Positions 23,632 through 32,014 of a DNA stretch of 38,317 bases are shown in pieces. Source of the DNA: Oscillospiraceae bacterium (GTDB taxonomy: Bacteria > Bacillota > Clostridia > Oscillospirales > Oscillospiraceae); assembly GCA_017398685.1 (NCBI GenBank), contig JAFQFH010000069.1:1-38317 (forward strand), given 5' to 3'. Under the pieces are notes generated by a model. That model worked only from the letters and a program-made list of their open reading frames with translations, searched no databases and was not told the DNA's origin. The first letter of the stretch is position 1. Every line of letters starts with the position of its first letter. The translations under genes were made by a program, and so were the position numbers.

Positions 23632-24081
23632 ATGAAACCCGGAAGACAAAATGTGATTTTGGAAATTATCGAACAGCAGAATATTGAGACTCAAAACCAG
23701 CTTCTCGAGGCACTTGCAGGCAGAGGAATAAAAAGCACTCAGGCGACTTTGTCCCGCGATATAAAGGATATGCGGCTTGTCAAGGAACTGGGGCCAAACG
23801 GCAATTACCGCTATGTCGCGCCCGCCAGAACAGAGCATGAGGACATCAGCCCAAGACTTCGTAACATTTTCAAGGAGAGCCTGGTGTCATACGATATTGC
23901 GCAGAATTTGGTGGTAGTAAAAACTTTGCCCGGTCTTGCATCTGCATCCTGTTCTGCTCTGGACAAGATGGAAATTGACGGACTGGTTGGTACCATCGCA
24001 GGAGACGACACAGCGTTTCTTGCAATGCGTGATGTGGATCATGCCAAGAAACTTTTTCACGAGCTGGAGCTTTTGTTTTAA
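23632..24081 (+). CDS. argR: Arginine repressor ArgR/AhrC
   Basis: N-terminal winged helix with the recognition segment STQATLSRDIKDM (residues ~37-49) and a C-terminal hexamerising domain with the arginine-binding GDDTAFLAM near the end. 149 residues is standard. In Firmicutes this gene usually lies between the tlyA/nadK pair and recN, as here, and acts on arginine genes elsewhere. I see no clear ARG box in front of this operon. Confidence 0.95.
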   Translation: MKPGRQNVILEIIEQQNIETQNQLLEALAGRGIKSTQATLSRDIKDMRLVKELGPNGNYRYVAPARTEHEDISPRLRNIFKESLVSYDIAQNLVVVKTLPGLASASCSALDKMEIDGLVGTIAGDDTAFLAMRDVDHAKKLFHELELLF

Positions 24082-24104
24082 AAGCTATCAAAGAGGTGCG
24101 CCAT

Positions 24105-25784
24105 ATGCTTAATGAACTTCACATTGAGAATATAGCCGTTATTGAAAAGGCCGACATTGAGTTTTCTTCAGGTTTAAATGTTCTTACCGGTGAAACAGGC
24201 GCCGGCAAATCTATTATAATAGACTCAATCAGTGCTGTGCTTGGCGAGCGTGTCAGCAGGGATCTGGTAAGACACGGAGCTGAAAAGGGTGTTGTCACAG
24301 CTGTATTTGATGTTGACGGTGTTGAAGACTGGCTGGATGACAATGAGATAGAATATGACGATGAGCTTATTGTCCAGCGGCGTGTAAATTCGGATGGGAA
24401 AAGCAGCTGCCGAGTCTGCGGAACACCGGTGTCCGTAACTCAGCTTAAATCCCTTGGAAGCAGGCTTATAGATATTCATGGACAAAACGATGGCCGCCAG
24501 CTTATGGACGAGCACAGACATCTTGAGTATCTGGACAATTTTGCCCGCATCCACGAAGAGTTTGACAGGTATACGGCAGAATACAGGAAATATCTTTCCA
24601 TAAGGGATGAGATCCAGTCTCTTAGCATGGACGAAATTGAAAAAGAACGGCTCAGCGACAGTATGAGATACCAGATAGCCGAACTTGAGCGGGCGGAGCT
24701 GAAAATAGGGGAGTATGACAGTCTCACTGCAAGGAGAGATTTGCTCCGAAACTCCGAAAAGCTCACCGAGGCACTGGACGCGGCCTACTCCGCACTCTAT
24801 GAGGGCGAGGACAACGCCATATCACTTGCCCAGAACGCCGCATATTACGCACAGAGAGCCTCAGGCATCGCTTCAGAGCTTGAAAATGCGTTCACTTCCA
24901 TAAATGAAGCGGTGTTCTCATTGACGGATGCGGCTGAAACGCTCAGGGATTTCAGGGATAATCTTGATTTTTCTCCCGAAGAATATGACAATCTTGAAAC
25001 AAGAATATCTCTTCTCAGCAAGCTTCAAAGAAAATACGCCAAAGATGAGGAAGGACTTCTTCTGTATCTTGAGCAGTGCAGGGAAAAGCTTGACCAGATT
25101 GAATACTCCGATGACAGGCTTATAAAGCTTGAAAAAGCCCTCAAAGAGCAGATAGCTGTTTGCAGGGGGGAAGCGGCTGCACTTGGAGCAAAACGCAGGG
25201 AGAAGGCCGCAGAGCTTCAAAACCGCATTGTCAGCGAGCTTCAGGCTTTGAATATGCCATCTGTTCGTTTTGCGGTTGAATTTGTACCTATTGAAGATGA
25301 ATTGGGATTTAATGCCTTTGGTGCGGATAAGGTTCGTTTTATCATGTCGGCCAATATGGGCGAAGAACTGGGCAGAATAAGTAAAATTGCGTCCGGCGGT
25401 GAACTGAGCCGTATTATGCTGGCAATGAAAAATGTTTTTGCGGAAAATGACCCGGTTCCAACCATGATATTCGATGAGATTGATACCGGCGTATCAGGTA
25501 TTGCGGCCCAGAGGGTAGGAGAAAAGCTGTACTCAGTTTCAAAAGGTAAGCAGGTAATGTGTGTTACGCACCTCCCGCAGATCGCAGCCATGGCGGACAA
25601 CCACTATCTCATTGCCAAGGAAGAGAGAAGCGGACGTACCTATACGAATGTTACAAAACTTTCACTGGATGGAAGAAGCAGAGAGCTTGCAAGGCTCCAT
25701 GGTGGTGACCATATAACGGAAACTACTCTGGCAAGCGCCAGAGAGCAGCTTGATGCGGCGGACAAAATAAAAATAAATTTGTAA
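24105..25784 (+). CDS. recN: DNA repair protein RecN
   Basis: SMC-like ATPase for double-strand break repair. Walker A is GETGAGKSIIIDSI at ~residues 31-44, a coiled-coil region spans about 150-370, and the C-terminal half has the ABC signature SGGELSRIMLA and Walker B PTMIFDEIDTGVSG. ATG 24105 is taken because GAGG is 9 bases upstream and the protein then begins MLNELHIENIAVIEK as in the family; GTG 24096 would overlap that Shine-Dalgarno. 559 residues is typical. Confidence 0.96.
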   Translation: MLNELHIENIAVIEKADIEFSSGLNVLTGETGAGKSIIIDSISAVLGERVSRDLVRHGAEKGVVTAVFDVDGVEDWLDDNEIEYDDELIVQRRVNSDGKSSCRVCGTPVSVTQLKSLGSRLIDIHGQNDGRQLMDEHRHLEYLDNFARIHEEFDRYTAEYRKYLSIRDEIQSLSMDEIEKERLSDSMRYQIAELERAELKIGEYDSLTARRDLLRNSEKLTEALDAAYSALYEGEDNAISLAQNAAYYAQRASGIASELENAFTSINEAVFSLTDAAETLRDFRDNLDFSPEEYDNLETRISLLSKLQRKYAKDEEGLLLYLEQCREKLDQIEYSDDRLIKLEKALKEQIAVCRGEAAALGAKRREKAAELQNRIVSELQALNMPSVRFAVEFVPIEDELGFNAFGADKVRFIMSANMGEELGRISKIASGGELSRIMLAMKNVFAENDPVPTMIFDEIDTGVSGIAAQRVGEKLYSVSKGKQVMCVTHLPQIAAMADNHYLIAKEERSGRTYTNVTKLSLDGRSRELARLHGGDHITETTLASAREQLDAADKIKINL

Positions 25785-25797
25785 AGGAGATATAAAT

Positions 25798-26190
25798 ATG
25801 AGCGTAAAGCAGGAAGCCACCCGGCTCCACGAGAGCGGACACAATTGCGCACAGAGTGTTTTCTGTGCAAACAGAGAATATACCGGCATTGATGACAATA
25901 TAGCACTGGCTGTTTCCGGCGGGTTTGGCGGCGGTGTGCGCTGCGGTGAAATTTGCGGAGCTCTCACCGGTGCCGTTATGGCAATCGGTGCAGTATATCC
26001 TTTCAATGACTGCAAGGATCAGCAGTCCAAGGACAAAATCGCAGCACTTGCAGTGGAATGCACCGGAAAGTTCAGGGAGAAGTACGGCTGCGTCAGATGT
26101 GAGGAACTTAAAGCTGCTCAGTTCAGCTGCCCCGAGATAATCGAATATGGTGCAGAGCTTGCAGAGCAGATAATCAACGATAATAAATAA
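25798..26190 (+). CDS. C_GCAxxG_C_C family probable redox protein
   Basis: A 130-residue Cys-rich protein of the family named for its cysteine pattern. Cysteines occur in [48 protein letters not shown] and SCPEI, which matches the family arrangement. The role is not established; the pattern suggests redox activity or metal/heme binding. AAGGAGATATAA precedes the start. It lies between recN and tyrS with short gaps, so it may be transcribed with both. Confidence 0.85.
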   Translation: MSVKQEATRLHESGHNCAQSVFCANREYTGIDDNIALAVSGGFGGGVRCGEICGALTGAVMAIGAVYPFNDCKDQQSKDKIAALAVECTGKFREKYGCVRCEELKAAQFSCPEIIEYGAELAEQIINDNK

Positions 26191-26210
26191 TAGTCAGGAG
26201 AAGACAAAAA

Positions 26211-27431
26211 ATGGGTATTTACGAGGAGCTTGTTGCCCGCGGTCTCATCGCCCAGGTAACCAACGAAGAAGAGATCAGAGAGATGATAAACAACGGCAAA
26301 GCCACGTTCTATATTGGCTTTGACCCCACTGCCGACTCTCTCCATGTGGGACATTTTATGGCGCTTTGCCTTATGAAGCGTCTTCAGATGGCAGGCAATA
26401 AGCCTATCGCTCTTATCGGCGGCGGTACCGGTCACATAGGTGACCCTTCCGGCCGTACTGATATGCGTAATATGATGACCAAGGAAACAATTGACTATAA
26501 CTGTGCCTGCTTCAAAAAGCAGATGTCCCGCTTTATTGAGTTTGGTGAAGGCAAGGCTCAGATGGTCAATAACGCAGACTGGCTTTTGGATCTTAACTAT
26601 GTTGAGCTGCTGCGTGAGGTGGGTGCCTGCTTCTCCGTCAATAATATGCTTCGTGCCGAGTGCTATAAGCAGCGTATGGAAAAAGGACTCAGCTTCCTTG
26701 AGTTCAACTATATGATCATGCAAAGCTATGACTTCTACTACCTTTTCCAGCACTATGGCTGCAATATGCAGTTTGGCGGAAACGACCAGTGGAGCAATAT
26801 GCTCGGCGGCACCGAGCTTATCCGCAAAAAGCTGGGTAAGGATGCCCATGCAATGACCATTACTTTGCTTCTCAACTCCGAAGGCAAAAAGATGGGCAAG
26901 ACCGCTTCCGGCGCTGTGTGGCTTGATCCCAACAAGACCAGCCCCTACGAGTTTTATCAGTACTGGCGCAATGTGGAGGATGCAGATGTCCTCAAGTGCA
27001 TACGTATGCTCACATTCCTGCCTCTGGAGCAGATAAATGAGATGGACAGCTGGGAAGGCAGCCAGCTCAACCGTGCAAAGGAGATACTGGCATACGAGTT
27101 GACCGCTCTCGTTCACGGCGAGGAAGAGGCCAAGAAGGCCGAAGCATCCGCAAAGGCTCTCTTTGGCGGCAGCGGTGACAGCGAAAATATGCCCACCACC
27201 AAGCTTGATGATTCTGACTTTACAGACGGCAAGATTGACATTATGACTTTGCTTGTTAAGGCTGGTCTTTGCACTACCAAGTCTGATGCACGCCGCAACG
27301 TGCAGCAGGGCGGTGTATCTGTAAACGATGAGAAAGTAACTGATATTGCCAAGGCCTATGAAATGGCAGATTTCAATTCCGGTCTTATCCTCCGCAGAGG
27401 CAAGAAAAACTACAATAAGGTCATTCTCTGA
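26211..27431 (+). CDS. tyrS: Tyrosyl-tRNA synthetase
   Basis: Class Ic synthetase of 406 residues. The HIGH motif is HVGH (in [13 protein letters not shown]), the KMSKS loop is KMGKTASG, and the C-terminal S4-like RNA-binding domain includes [19 protein letters not shown]. The tyrosine-binding site is visible around YIGFDPT and [11 protein letters not shown]. There is no T-box leader: only 20 bases separate it from the previous gene. Codon use is more biased than in its neighbours, as expected for a highly expressed gene. A strong terminator follows. Confidence 0.96.
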   Translation: MGIYEELVARGLIAQVTNEEEIREMINNGKATFYIGFDPTADSLHVGHFMALCLMKRLQMAGNKPIALIGGGTGHIGDPSGRTDMRNMMTKETIDYNCACFKKQMSRFIEFGEGKAQMVNNADWLLDLNYVELLREVGACFSVNNMLRAECYKQRMEKGLSFLEFNYMIMQSYDFYYLFQHYGCNMQFGGNDQWSNMLGGTELIRKKLGKDAHAMTITLLLNSEGKKMGKTASGAVWLDPNKTSPYEFYQYWRNVEDADVLKCIRMLTFLPLEQINEMDSWEGSQLNRAKEILAYELTALVHGEEEAKKAEASAKALFGGSGDSENMPTTKLDDSDFTDGKIDIMTLLVKAGLCTTKSDARRNVQQGGVSVNDEKVTDIAKAYEMADFNSGLILRRGKKNYNKVIL

Positions 27432-27443
27432 TTTATATTATAA

Positions 27444-27484
27444 AGAACACCCGGTTCACACGAACCGGGTGTTCTGCTGTTTTA
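27444..27484 (+). terminator. Terminator after tyrS, probably bidirectional
   Basis: A perfect 14-bp stem (27444-27457 with 27462-27475), loop ACAC, followed by GCTGTTTTATT. On the minus strand the tail is TTATAATATAA, so it may also end the convergent YbaK gene. Confidence 0.9.
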
Positions 27485-27955
27485 TTCAGGAAGTTTGCAC
27501 ACATCTATCCATTCAAGTGCTTTTGAATACTCATAAAGCTCATCAAGGTTGAGCTCTATGGCGCTGTTTCCGCTGCCAACAGCAGGGAAAACCGTCACAA
27601 AACGCTTGAGGCTTTCATCCAGATATACGGGAATACCCTCGTTTATTCCAAAAGGACATACGCCGCCGACGGGATGGCCAACCATTTCCAGCACCTCGTC
27701 AGCAGTGAGCATTTTGGCTTTCAGATGAAACTTATCCTTGAACTTACGGTTGTCGATACGCGCATCACCTGCAGCCAGTATAAGCATACAGCCCTCATCC
27801 TGAGTTTTGAAGGAAAGGGTCTTTGCAATTCTTGCGCCTTCAACCCCAAGAGCCTGCGCAGCAAGCTCTACGGTTGCTGAAGAAACATCAAATTCCATAA
27901 CCTTATCTTCAATTCCTAAACTGCGAAAATATGCGCGACCTTTTTCAATAGACAT
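27482..27955 (-). CDS. YbaK/EbsC-domain aminoacyl-tRNA deacylase-like protein
   Basis: A 157-residue YbaK/ProX-type domain protein. Family features are ARIAKTLSFKT, AAGDARIDNRKFKDKF with the catalytic-type Lys, and GGVCPFGINEGIPVYLDESL. Relatives hydrolyse mischarged Cys-tRNA(Pro) or Ala-tRNA(Pro); which one applies cannot be told. AGGAG lies 7 bases before the start on the minus strand. Its 3' end abuts the tyrS terminator, and it is 36 bases downstream of the XpaC/TelA-associated gene, so read-through from that operon is possible. Confidence 0.88.
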   Translation of the reverse strand: MSIEKGRAYFRSLGIEDKVMEFDVSSATVELAAQALGVEGARIAKTLSFKTQDEGCMLILAAGDARIDNRKFKDKFHLKAKMLTADEVLEMVGHPVGGVCPFGINEGIPVYLDESLKRFVTVFPAVGSGNSAIELNLDELYEYSKALEWIDVCKLPE

Positions 27956-27991
27956 GTCTGACTCCTATCTTACTTCTCTTATGTAGTTTTG

Positions 27992-28549
27992 TTATGCAAA
28001 GTATTCCGGCAGATAAGCACCGGTAATATCAGCGAGAACGTCCATGGGGAAATGGAGAGCACTGATGTACTTACGCACCCTCTCGTTATATGCTGAGTTC
28101 TCAATGTTTTCCTTGGCTGAAATTATACTCTCAAGAGCTTTTACGACGATTTGTTCATCTTTACTGTCAAGCGTAGTAGAGTTGATAGAAGTTCCAACAT
28201 CCATAATATCGTCAAGAAGCTCTCCATACAGGTAATGAAGATATGAAAAATCGCCATCCATTACGAGAATATCGTGATTGAAATAATCAACGTTATCCAT
28301 GAATTCAGCCACATCCAGACCGTTTCTTTCTGCCACTGCAGCAATTTCTTCGGCGGCCCTTCCGATGATAATAAGCTGGCTGTGGATGCTGATATCGCGT
28401 TTCCCATCAATAAGCACACCGGAATAAAAATCCTCACTGACAGCGGAAAATTCCTTATTGAGCCTGATATTGACAGATAAAAGACTTGATGTGACTATAA
28501 TGAGAAATGCAAGTATAAAGGCAAAAAATCTTTTTTTAAATATTTTCAT
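27992..28549 (-). CDS. Membrane-anchored helical protein downstream of telA, unknown function
   Basis: I do not recognise a family with certainty. Residues ~7-28 form an N-terminal signal anchor (FFAFILAFLIIVTSSLLS). The remaining ~155 residues are predicted mainly helical and acidic; there are no Cys residues and no catalytic motif. A LemA-like fold is imaginable from the layout but not supported by any motif. It begins 20 bases after the telA stop codon on the same strand, with no clear Shine-Dalgarno, so it is likely translated through the operon. The context suggests a third component of the XpaC-TelA system. Confidence 0.7.
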   Translation of the reverse strand: MKIFKKRFFAFILAFLIIVTSSLLSVNIRLNKEFSAVSEDFYSGVLIDGKRDISIHSQLIIIGRAAEEIAAVAERNGLDVAEFMDNVDYFNHDILVMDGDFSYLHYLYGELLDDIMDVGTSINSTTLDSKDEQIVVKALESIISAKENIENSAYNERVRKYISALHFPMDVLADITGAYLPEYFA

Positions 28550-28569
28550 ATTATAATGCAGTGGCTTTC

Positions 28570-29745
28570 TCAGCCTTTCATCTCAAGGAGCTTACGCTTC
28601 AGCTCGTCTTCAATGCGGTTAAGCTCGGCCTCCGCCTGAGCGCGTCCTGCTCTGCCTGCATCCTGTATCTGGCGAACCTCATCCAGTGTAGCAATAAGCT
28701 CTTCATTGGTCTTTTTAAGGGTCTCAAGGTCAACAACACCGCGCTCAGATTCTCTGGCAACGCTGACACTGCCCTGATGCAGAGCCTGAGCATTCTGCAT
28801 GAGAAGTGCATTTGTGGTGTTTGTCACATCTCTCTGGGCTTTCATTGCCTGCTCAGAGTGATACATGGACAGGGCGAGCACCATCTGGTTTTTCCAGAGC
28901 GGAATTGTATTGACAATGGAGGTGCGGATCTTCTCAGCCATGAGACTGTCGTTATTCTGAACCATTCTGATCTGCGGAGACATCTGCACAGATATCTGAC
29001 GGGTCAGTTCAAGATCGTGGATCTTCTTTTCAAAACGACCAATGAGATTTGCAAAGTCGTTTGTGGCCTGAGCATCTTCAGGAAGTCCGGTGGCTTCGGC
29101 ATGAGCTTTCATCTTGGGAAGCTCCACATTGCGCAGCTGCTCAATTTTCAGCTTACCGGCCAGAATATACATGGTGAGCTCTTTCATGTACTCCTGATTT
29201 TTGTCATACATCTTATCCATCATGCTGATATCTTTTAAAAGGATAAGCTCATGCTTTTCAAGCATCTCCACGATTTTATCCACATTCAGCTCCGCTTTAT
29301 CAAACTGAGCTTTGAGTGAAGCGATATCCTGTGATGCCTTCTTGAAAATACCAAGAAAACCTTTCTTCTCGGTAGAATTGAAATTCAGACCCTGAAGCTC
29401 AACTACCAGATCACCAAGCATATCACCCACCTGACCCAGATCCTTTGTGCGGATGGAGCTGAGGGCGGCATCGGAGAACTCGGAAATATTTTTCTGGGCG
29501 TTGCTGCCGTAGTTCATTACCTGCTCAGTGTTCTTGACATCAATTTTTTCAGAAAACTCCATAACGGCAGCCTGCTCTGCCTCTGTGAGCATGCTTATAT
29601 CCGGCTTTTCAAACTTAATGTCTTCAACTGCGGGAACAGCAGCAACATCCACTTTTTCCTCAACAGCTTCTTCTACAGCGACAGCGGCAGCGGCAGGCTG
29701 AGGATCGAGAGTAAGGCTGGGAACAAAGCTTTTTTCTTCACTCAT
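28570..29745 (-). CDS. telA: TelA-like toxic anion resistance protein
   Basis: TelA/KlaA family, 391 residues, mainly coiled-coil and helical. Recognisable parts are EQVMNYGSNAQKNISEFSD, KEYMKELTMYILAGKLKIEQ-type helices, QISVQMSPQIRMVQNNDSLM and IPLWKNQMVLALSMYHSEQA, which is the family core. The N-terminal ~50 residues are an acidic, Val/Ala/Glu-rich low-complexity region. The family is linked by name to tellurite resistance, though the true cell role is thought to be in envelope or cell division stress. It is 18 bases after the XpaC-like gene. Confidence 0.9.
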   Translation of the reverse strand: MSEEKSFVPSLTLDPQPAAAAVAVEEAVEEKVDVAAVPAVEDIKFEKPDISMLTEAEQAAVMEFSEKIDVKNTEQVMNYGSNAQKNISEFSDAALSSIRTKDLGQVGDMLGDLVVELQGLNFNSTEKKGFLGIFKKASQDIASLKAQFDKAELNVDKIVEMLEKHELILLKDISMMDKMYDKNQEYMKELTMYILAGKLKIEQLRNVELPKMKAHAEATGLPEDAQATNDFANLIGRFEKKIHDLELTRQISVQMSPQIRMVQNNDSLMAEKIRTSIVNTIPLWKNQMVLALSMYHSEQAMKAQRDVTNTTNALLMQNAQALHQGSVSVARESERGVVDLETLKKTNEELIATLDEVRQIQDAGRAGRAQAEAELNRIEDELKRKLLEMKG

Positions 29746-29763
29746 GATATATAATCCTTTCTC

Positions 29764-30459
29764 TTATTTCGTTTCAAAATCGCTTCCACCGGAAAGACCT
29801 TCGCGGGCAAGCATCGTATTCATAACATCTATATCAGTTTCTATATCCAAAGCCTGATCTGCAAACAGTTCATCAAGGCGCTTTCTGTATGCTTCAATGG
29901 CAGAGTCAAGCATCTCGTTGATGTTTTTCATGCTTTTGTCAAGGTTTTCTCCGCTTATACCCTGTGCACTCATTCTGTCATAGGAGTTGAGAAGCTTGAT
30001 GGTTGTAGGAAGAAAATAACTGAAAAATTTTTTTATCTGAGGAATGTCAGAAGGGTCGTTTACAGCGTCCTGAGCCATTTTATCCGTAATATGCATTACA
30101 TCATTTATTTTTTTCCGGATCTCCGGGTCTTTGATGGACTGATACAGCCTGCCCATTTCGCTCAGAGCCCTGTTGCTCTCCTCAATTATTGGATCAATTT
30201 CCGGGCCATAGCTCTTTTTTTGCTGTTTGGCTTTTTCCTCGGCCTTCTTTTTTTCAAGGTCAAGAGCTGCCTTTTCCTCTTCCGCATCCTTTTTTGCGGC
30301 CCTTTTGCCCAAAACATATGCCGTCAGCGAGCTGAGTAAAACCGTTATAAGAATTCCGCTTAATTTAAACAATGGGAAAATGAAAGCCAGCACAGCCCAT
30401 GTAAGGGCAAAGCCATAGACAGGCCCGGCATGAAATTTCCGTTTATTTCTTCTGGACAA
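29764..30459 (-). CDS. XpaC-family (5-bromo-4-chloroindolyl phosphate hydrolysis) membrane protein
   Basis: XpaC-like protein of 231 residues. Two N-terminal membrane helices (~residues 12-50, with FALTWAVLAFIFPLF and ILITVLLSSLTAYVLG) are followed by a charged Lys/Glu coiled coil (~55-80) and the conserved helical domain with YFLPTTIKLLNSYDRM. XpaC and TelA genes occur as pairs in many Firmicutes, as here. The original name comes from an activity on an indicator substrate and probably does not describe its function. Confidence 0.88.
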   Translation of the reverse strand: MSRRNKRKFHAGPVYGFALTWAVLAFIFPLFKLSGILITVLLSSLTAYVLGKRAAKKDAEEEKAALDLEKKKAEEKAKQQKKSYGPEIDPIIEESNRALSEMGRLYQSIKDPEIRKKINDVMHITDKMAQDAVNDPSDIPQIKKFFSYFLPTTIKLLNSYDRMSAQGISGENLDKSMKNINEMLDSAIEAYRKRLDELFADQALDIETDIDVMNTMLAREGLSGGSDFETK

Positions 30460-30492
30460 AACACATCACTCCGCAAATTTCTTTTATACATT

Positions 30493-30521
30493 ATTTTATC
30501 CCTAAACATTCTTTCAGTCAA
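30493..30521 (-). promoter_or_regulatory. Sigma-A promoter of the xpaC-telA operon
   Basis: On the minus strand TTGACT (30516-30521) and TAAAAT (30493-30498), 17 bases apart. It stands back to back with the rpe promoter, the two -35 boxes being 5 bases apart. Confidence 0.8.
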
Positions 30522-30526
30522 GGCTA

Positions 30527-30556
30527 TTGCAAAGTAATTGGGTTGTGTTGTATAAT
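30527..30556 (+). promoter_or_regulatory. Sigma-A promoter of rpe
   Basis: TTGCAA at 30527-30532 and a perfect TATAAT at 30551-30556 with an 18-base spacer; the predicted start near 30563 is ~35 bases before ATG 30598. Confidence 0.75.
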
Positions 30557-30597
30557 ATAAGAGGAAAAGTTTTGATTTTATGGGGGCCAAGAGAATT

Positions 30598-31242
30598 ATG
30601 AAAATTGCTCCGTCTATCTTATCGGCTGACTTTTCGCGTTTGGGCGAAGAGGTAAGTGATGTTTTGAATGCCGGGGCGGATTATATTCATTTTGATGTGA
30701 TGGACGGCAATTTTGTACCAAATATTTCTTTTGGTATCCCTGTTCTCAAGTCCCTTCGCAAAGTAACGGATGCTTTTCTTGATGTTCATCTTATGATTGA
30801 TAGACCGGTACGCTATGTTGAGAATTTTTGCGACGCCGGAGCTGACCTTGTCAACGTTCATTATGAGGCTGACAGCCGTGAAAATATCCGCAAAGCCATA
30901 GAACTTATAAAGCAGAAAGGGAAGAAGGCCGGAATTACCATCAAGCCTGCAAGCTCCGTCGAAGAAATTCTGGAGTTTCTCCCAATGCTTGATCTTGTTT
31001 TGATTATGACTGTTGAGCCGGGATTTGGCGGGCAGAGTTTCATGACAGAACAGCTTGAAAAAATAAGCTTTATATCTGCAAAAATCAGGGAACTTGGCCT
31101 TGATTGCGAAATTGAAGCTGACGGTGGGGTCAATTCTGAGACTGCCCAGCTTTTGAAAAAAGCCGGATGTACGGTCGCTGTTGCCGGAAGTTATGTTTTT
31201 GGTGCAAAAGACAGAAAAGCTGCAATAGACAGTATCAGATAA
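30598..31242 (+). CDS. rpe: Ribulose-phosphate 3-epimerase
   Basis: Interconverts ribulose 5-phosphate and xylulose 5-phosphate. The TIM-barrel motifs are SILSADFSRLGEE, HFDVMDGNFVPNISFG, DVHLMI, TVEPGFGGQSF and EADGGVN, which contain the metal-binding His/Asp ligands. ATG 30598 gives the canonical KIAPSILSADF N-terminus; the in-frame ATG at 30580 has no Shine-Dalgarno. Length 214 residues. It is followed 27 bases later by recR. Confidence 0.95.
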   Translation: MKIAPSILSADFSRLGEEVSDVLNAGADYIHFDVMDGNFVPNISFGIPVLKSLRKVTDAFLDVHLMIDRPVRYVENFCDAGADLVNVHYEADSRENIRKAIELIKQKGKKAGITIKPASSVEEILEFLPMLDLVLIMTVEPGFGGQSFMTEQLEKISFISAKIRELGLDCEIEADGGVNSETAQLLKKAGCTVAVAGSYVFGAKDRKAAIDSIR

Positions 31243-31269
31243 AAATTATTTGCATAATCGGAGTTCGAC

Positions 31270-31869
31270 ATGTCCTTTTTTCCCGCATCTCTGGAAAATC
31301 TTATAGATAAATTCGCAGCCCTGCCCGGTATAGGCAGAAAGAGCGCGCAGCGTTTGGCCTTTTACCTTCTCTCACAGTCCGAGGACGAGGCCAAGTCATT
31401 TGCAGAGGCAATAATTGAGGCAAAATCCTCTGTTCATTGCTGTAAGGTCTGTCAAAATCTTACAGAGGGTGAGCTCTGCCAGATATGCGCCAGTGACAGA
31501 CGGGACAGGAGCATAATCTGCGTTGTTTCCGAACCGAGAGATGTTTTGAGCATTGAAAGAGGGCGTGAATATAACGGGACGTACCATGTACTGCATGGAG
31601 CTCTCTCTCCTATGAGCCATATAGGTCCCGAGGATATTAAAATCAAAGAACTGCTGGTTCGCATTTCTCAGGAGGATGTTGAGGAAGTTATCATGGCCAC
31701 AAATCCTGACACTGAGGGCGAAGCCACTGCAATGTATATTTCAAGGCTTTTGAAGCCATTTAATATCAAAGTGACCCGCCTTGCCTACGGTATACCTGTG
31801 GGTTCAAACCTTGAGTTTGCGGATGATGCAACTTTGAGCCGCGCAATAATGGGGCGCACCGAAATATAG
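31270..31869 (+). CDS. recR: Recombination protein RecR
   Basis: Helix-hairpin-helix (KFAALPGIGRKSAQRLAFYL), a four-Cys zinc finger (CCKVCQNLTEGELCQIC), a Toprim domain (IICVVSEPRDVLSIE through ATNPDTEGEATAMYI) and a C-terminal Walker-B-like end. RecR works with RecF/RecO to load RecA. 199 residues is typical. Unlike many Firmicutes, dnaX and ybaB are not its upstream neighbours here. Confidence 0.96.
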   Translation: MSFFPASLENLIDKFAALPGIGRKSAQRLAFYLLSQSEDEAKSFAEAIIEAKSSVHCCKVCQNLTEGELCQICASDRRDRSIICVVSEPRDVLSIERGREYNGTYHVLHGALSPMSHIGPEDIKIKELLVRISQEDVEEVIMATNPDTEGEATAMYISRLLKPFNIKVTRLAYGIPVGSNLEFADDATLSRAIMGRTEI

Positions 31870-31887
31870 TGGGATTTCTGGCATTAT

Positions 31888-31917
31888 GTGATAATAATGC
31901 CATTATACGGTTATACT
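31888..31917 (+). promoter_or_regulatory. Possible promoter of the RNase J gene
   Basis: GTGATA at 31888-31893 and TATACT at 31912-31917 with an 18-base spacer; TATGAT at 31943-31948 is an alternative -10 without a good -35. The assignment is weak. Confidence 0.35.
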
Positions 31918-31958
31918 CTCAGCATACATATGGAATACAAGATATGATGTTTATTGGC

Positions 31959-31980
31959 AGGGCAGTTTATGTACTGCCTT
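31959..31980 (+). promoter_or_regulatory. Hairpin in the RNase J 5' leader
   Basis: An 8-bp stem (31959-31966 with 31973-31980, one G-U pair) around TTATGT lies 26 bases upstream of the Shine-Dalgarno. Another inverted repeat of 9 bp (31879-31887 with 31894-31902) lies just after recR and may act as a weak terminator. A structured leader could influence RNase J stability or self-control. Confidence 0.4.
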
Positions 31981-32014
31981 GGTTTGCGTACAATTTTATA
32001 GGAATGGAGAAAAA

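Noticed and set aside
26191..26210. T-box leader in front of tyrS
   Set aside because: Only 20 bases lie between the previous stop codon and tyrS, and they hold just the ribosome binding site; no T-box sequence or specifier stem was seen.
26118..27116. 332-codon minus-strand open frame opposite tyrS
   Set aside because: A shadow of the strongly codon-biased tyrS gene; no Shine-Dalgarno and no recognisable motif.
28561..29238. 225-codon plus-strand open frame opposite telA
   Set aside because: TelA on the minus strand is a clear family member with the correct length and operon context; the plus frame is a His/Leu-rich shadow.
31921..31934. CATACATA near 31923 as a sigma-E -10 for RNase J
   Set aside because: No ATATT-like -35 at the proper distance, and RNase J is a vegetative gene.
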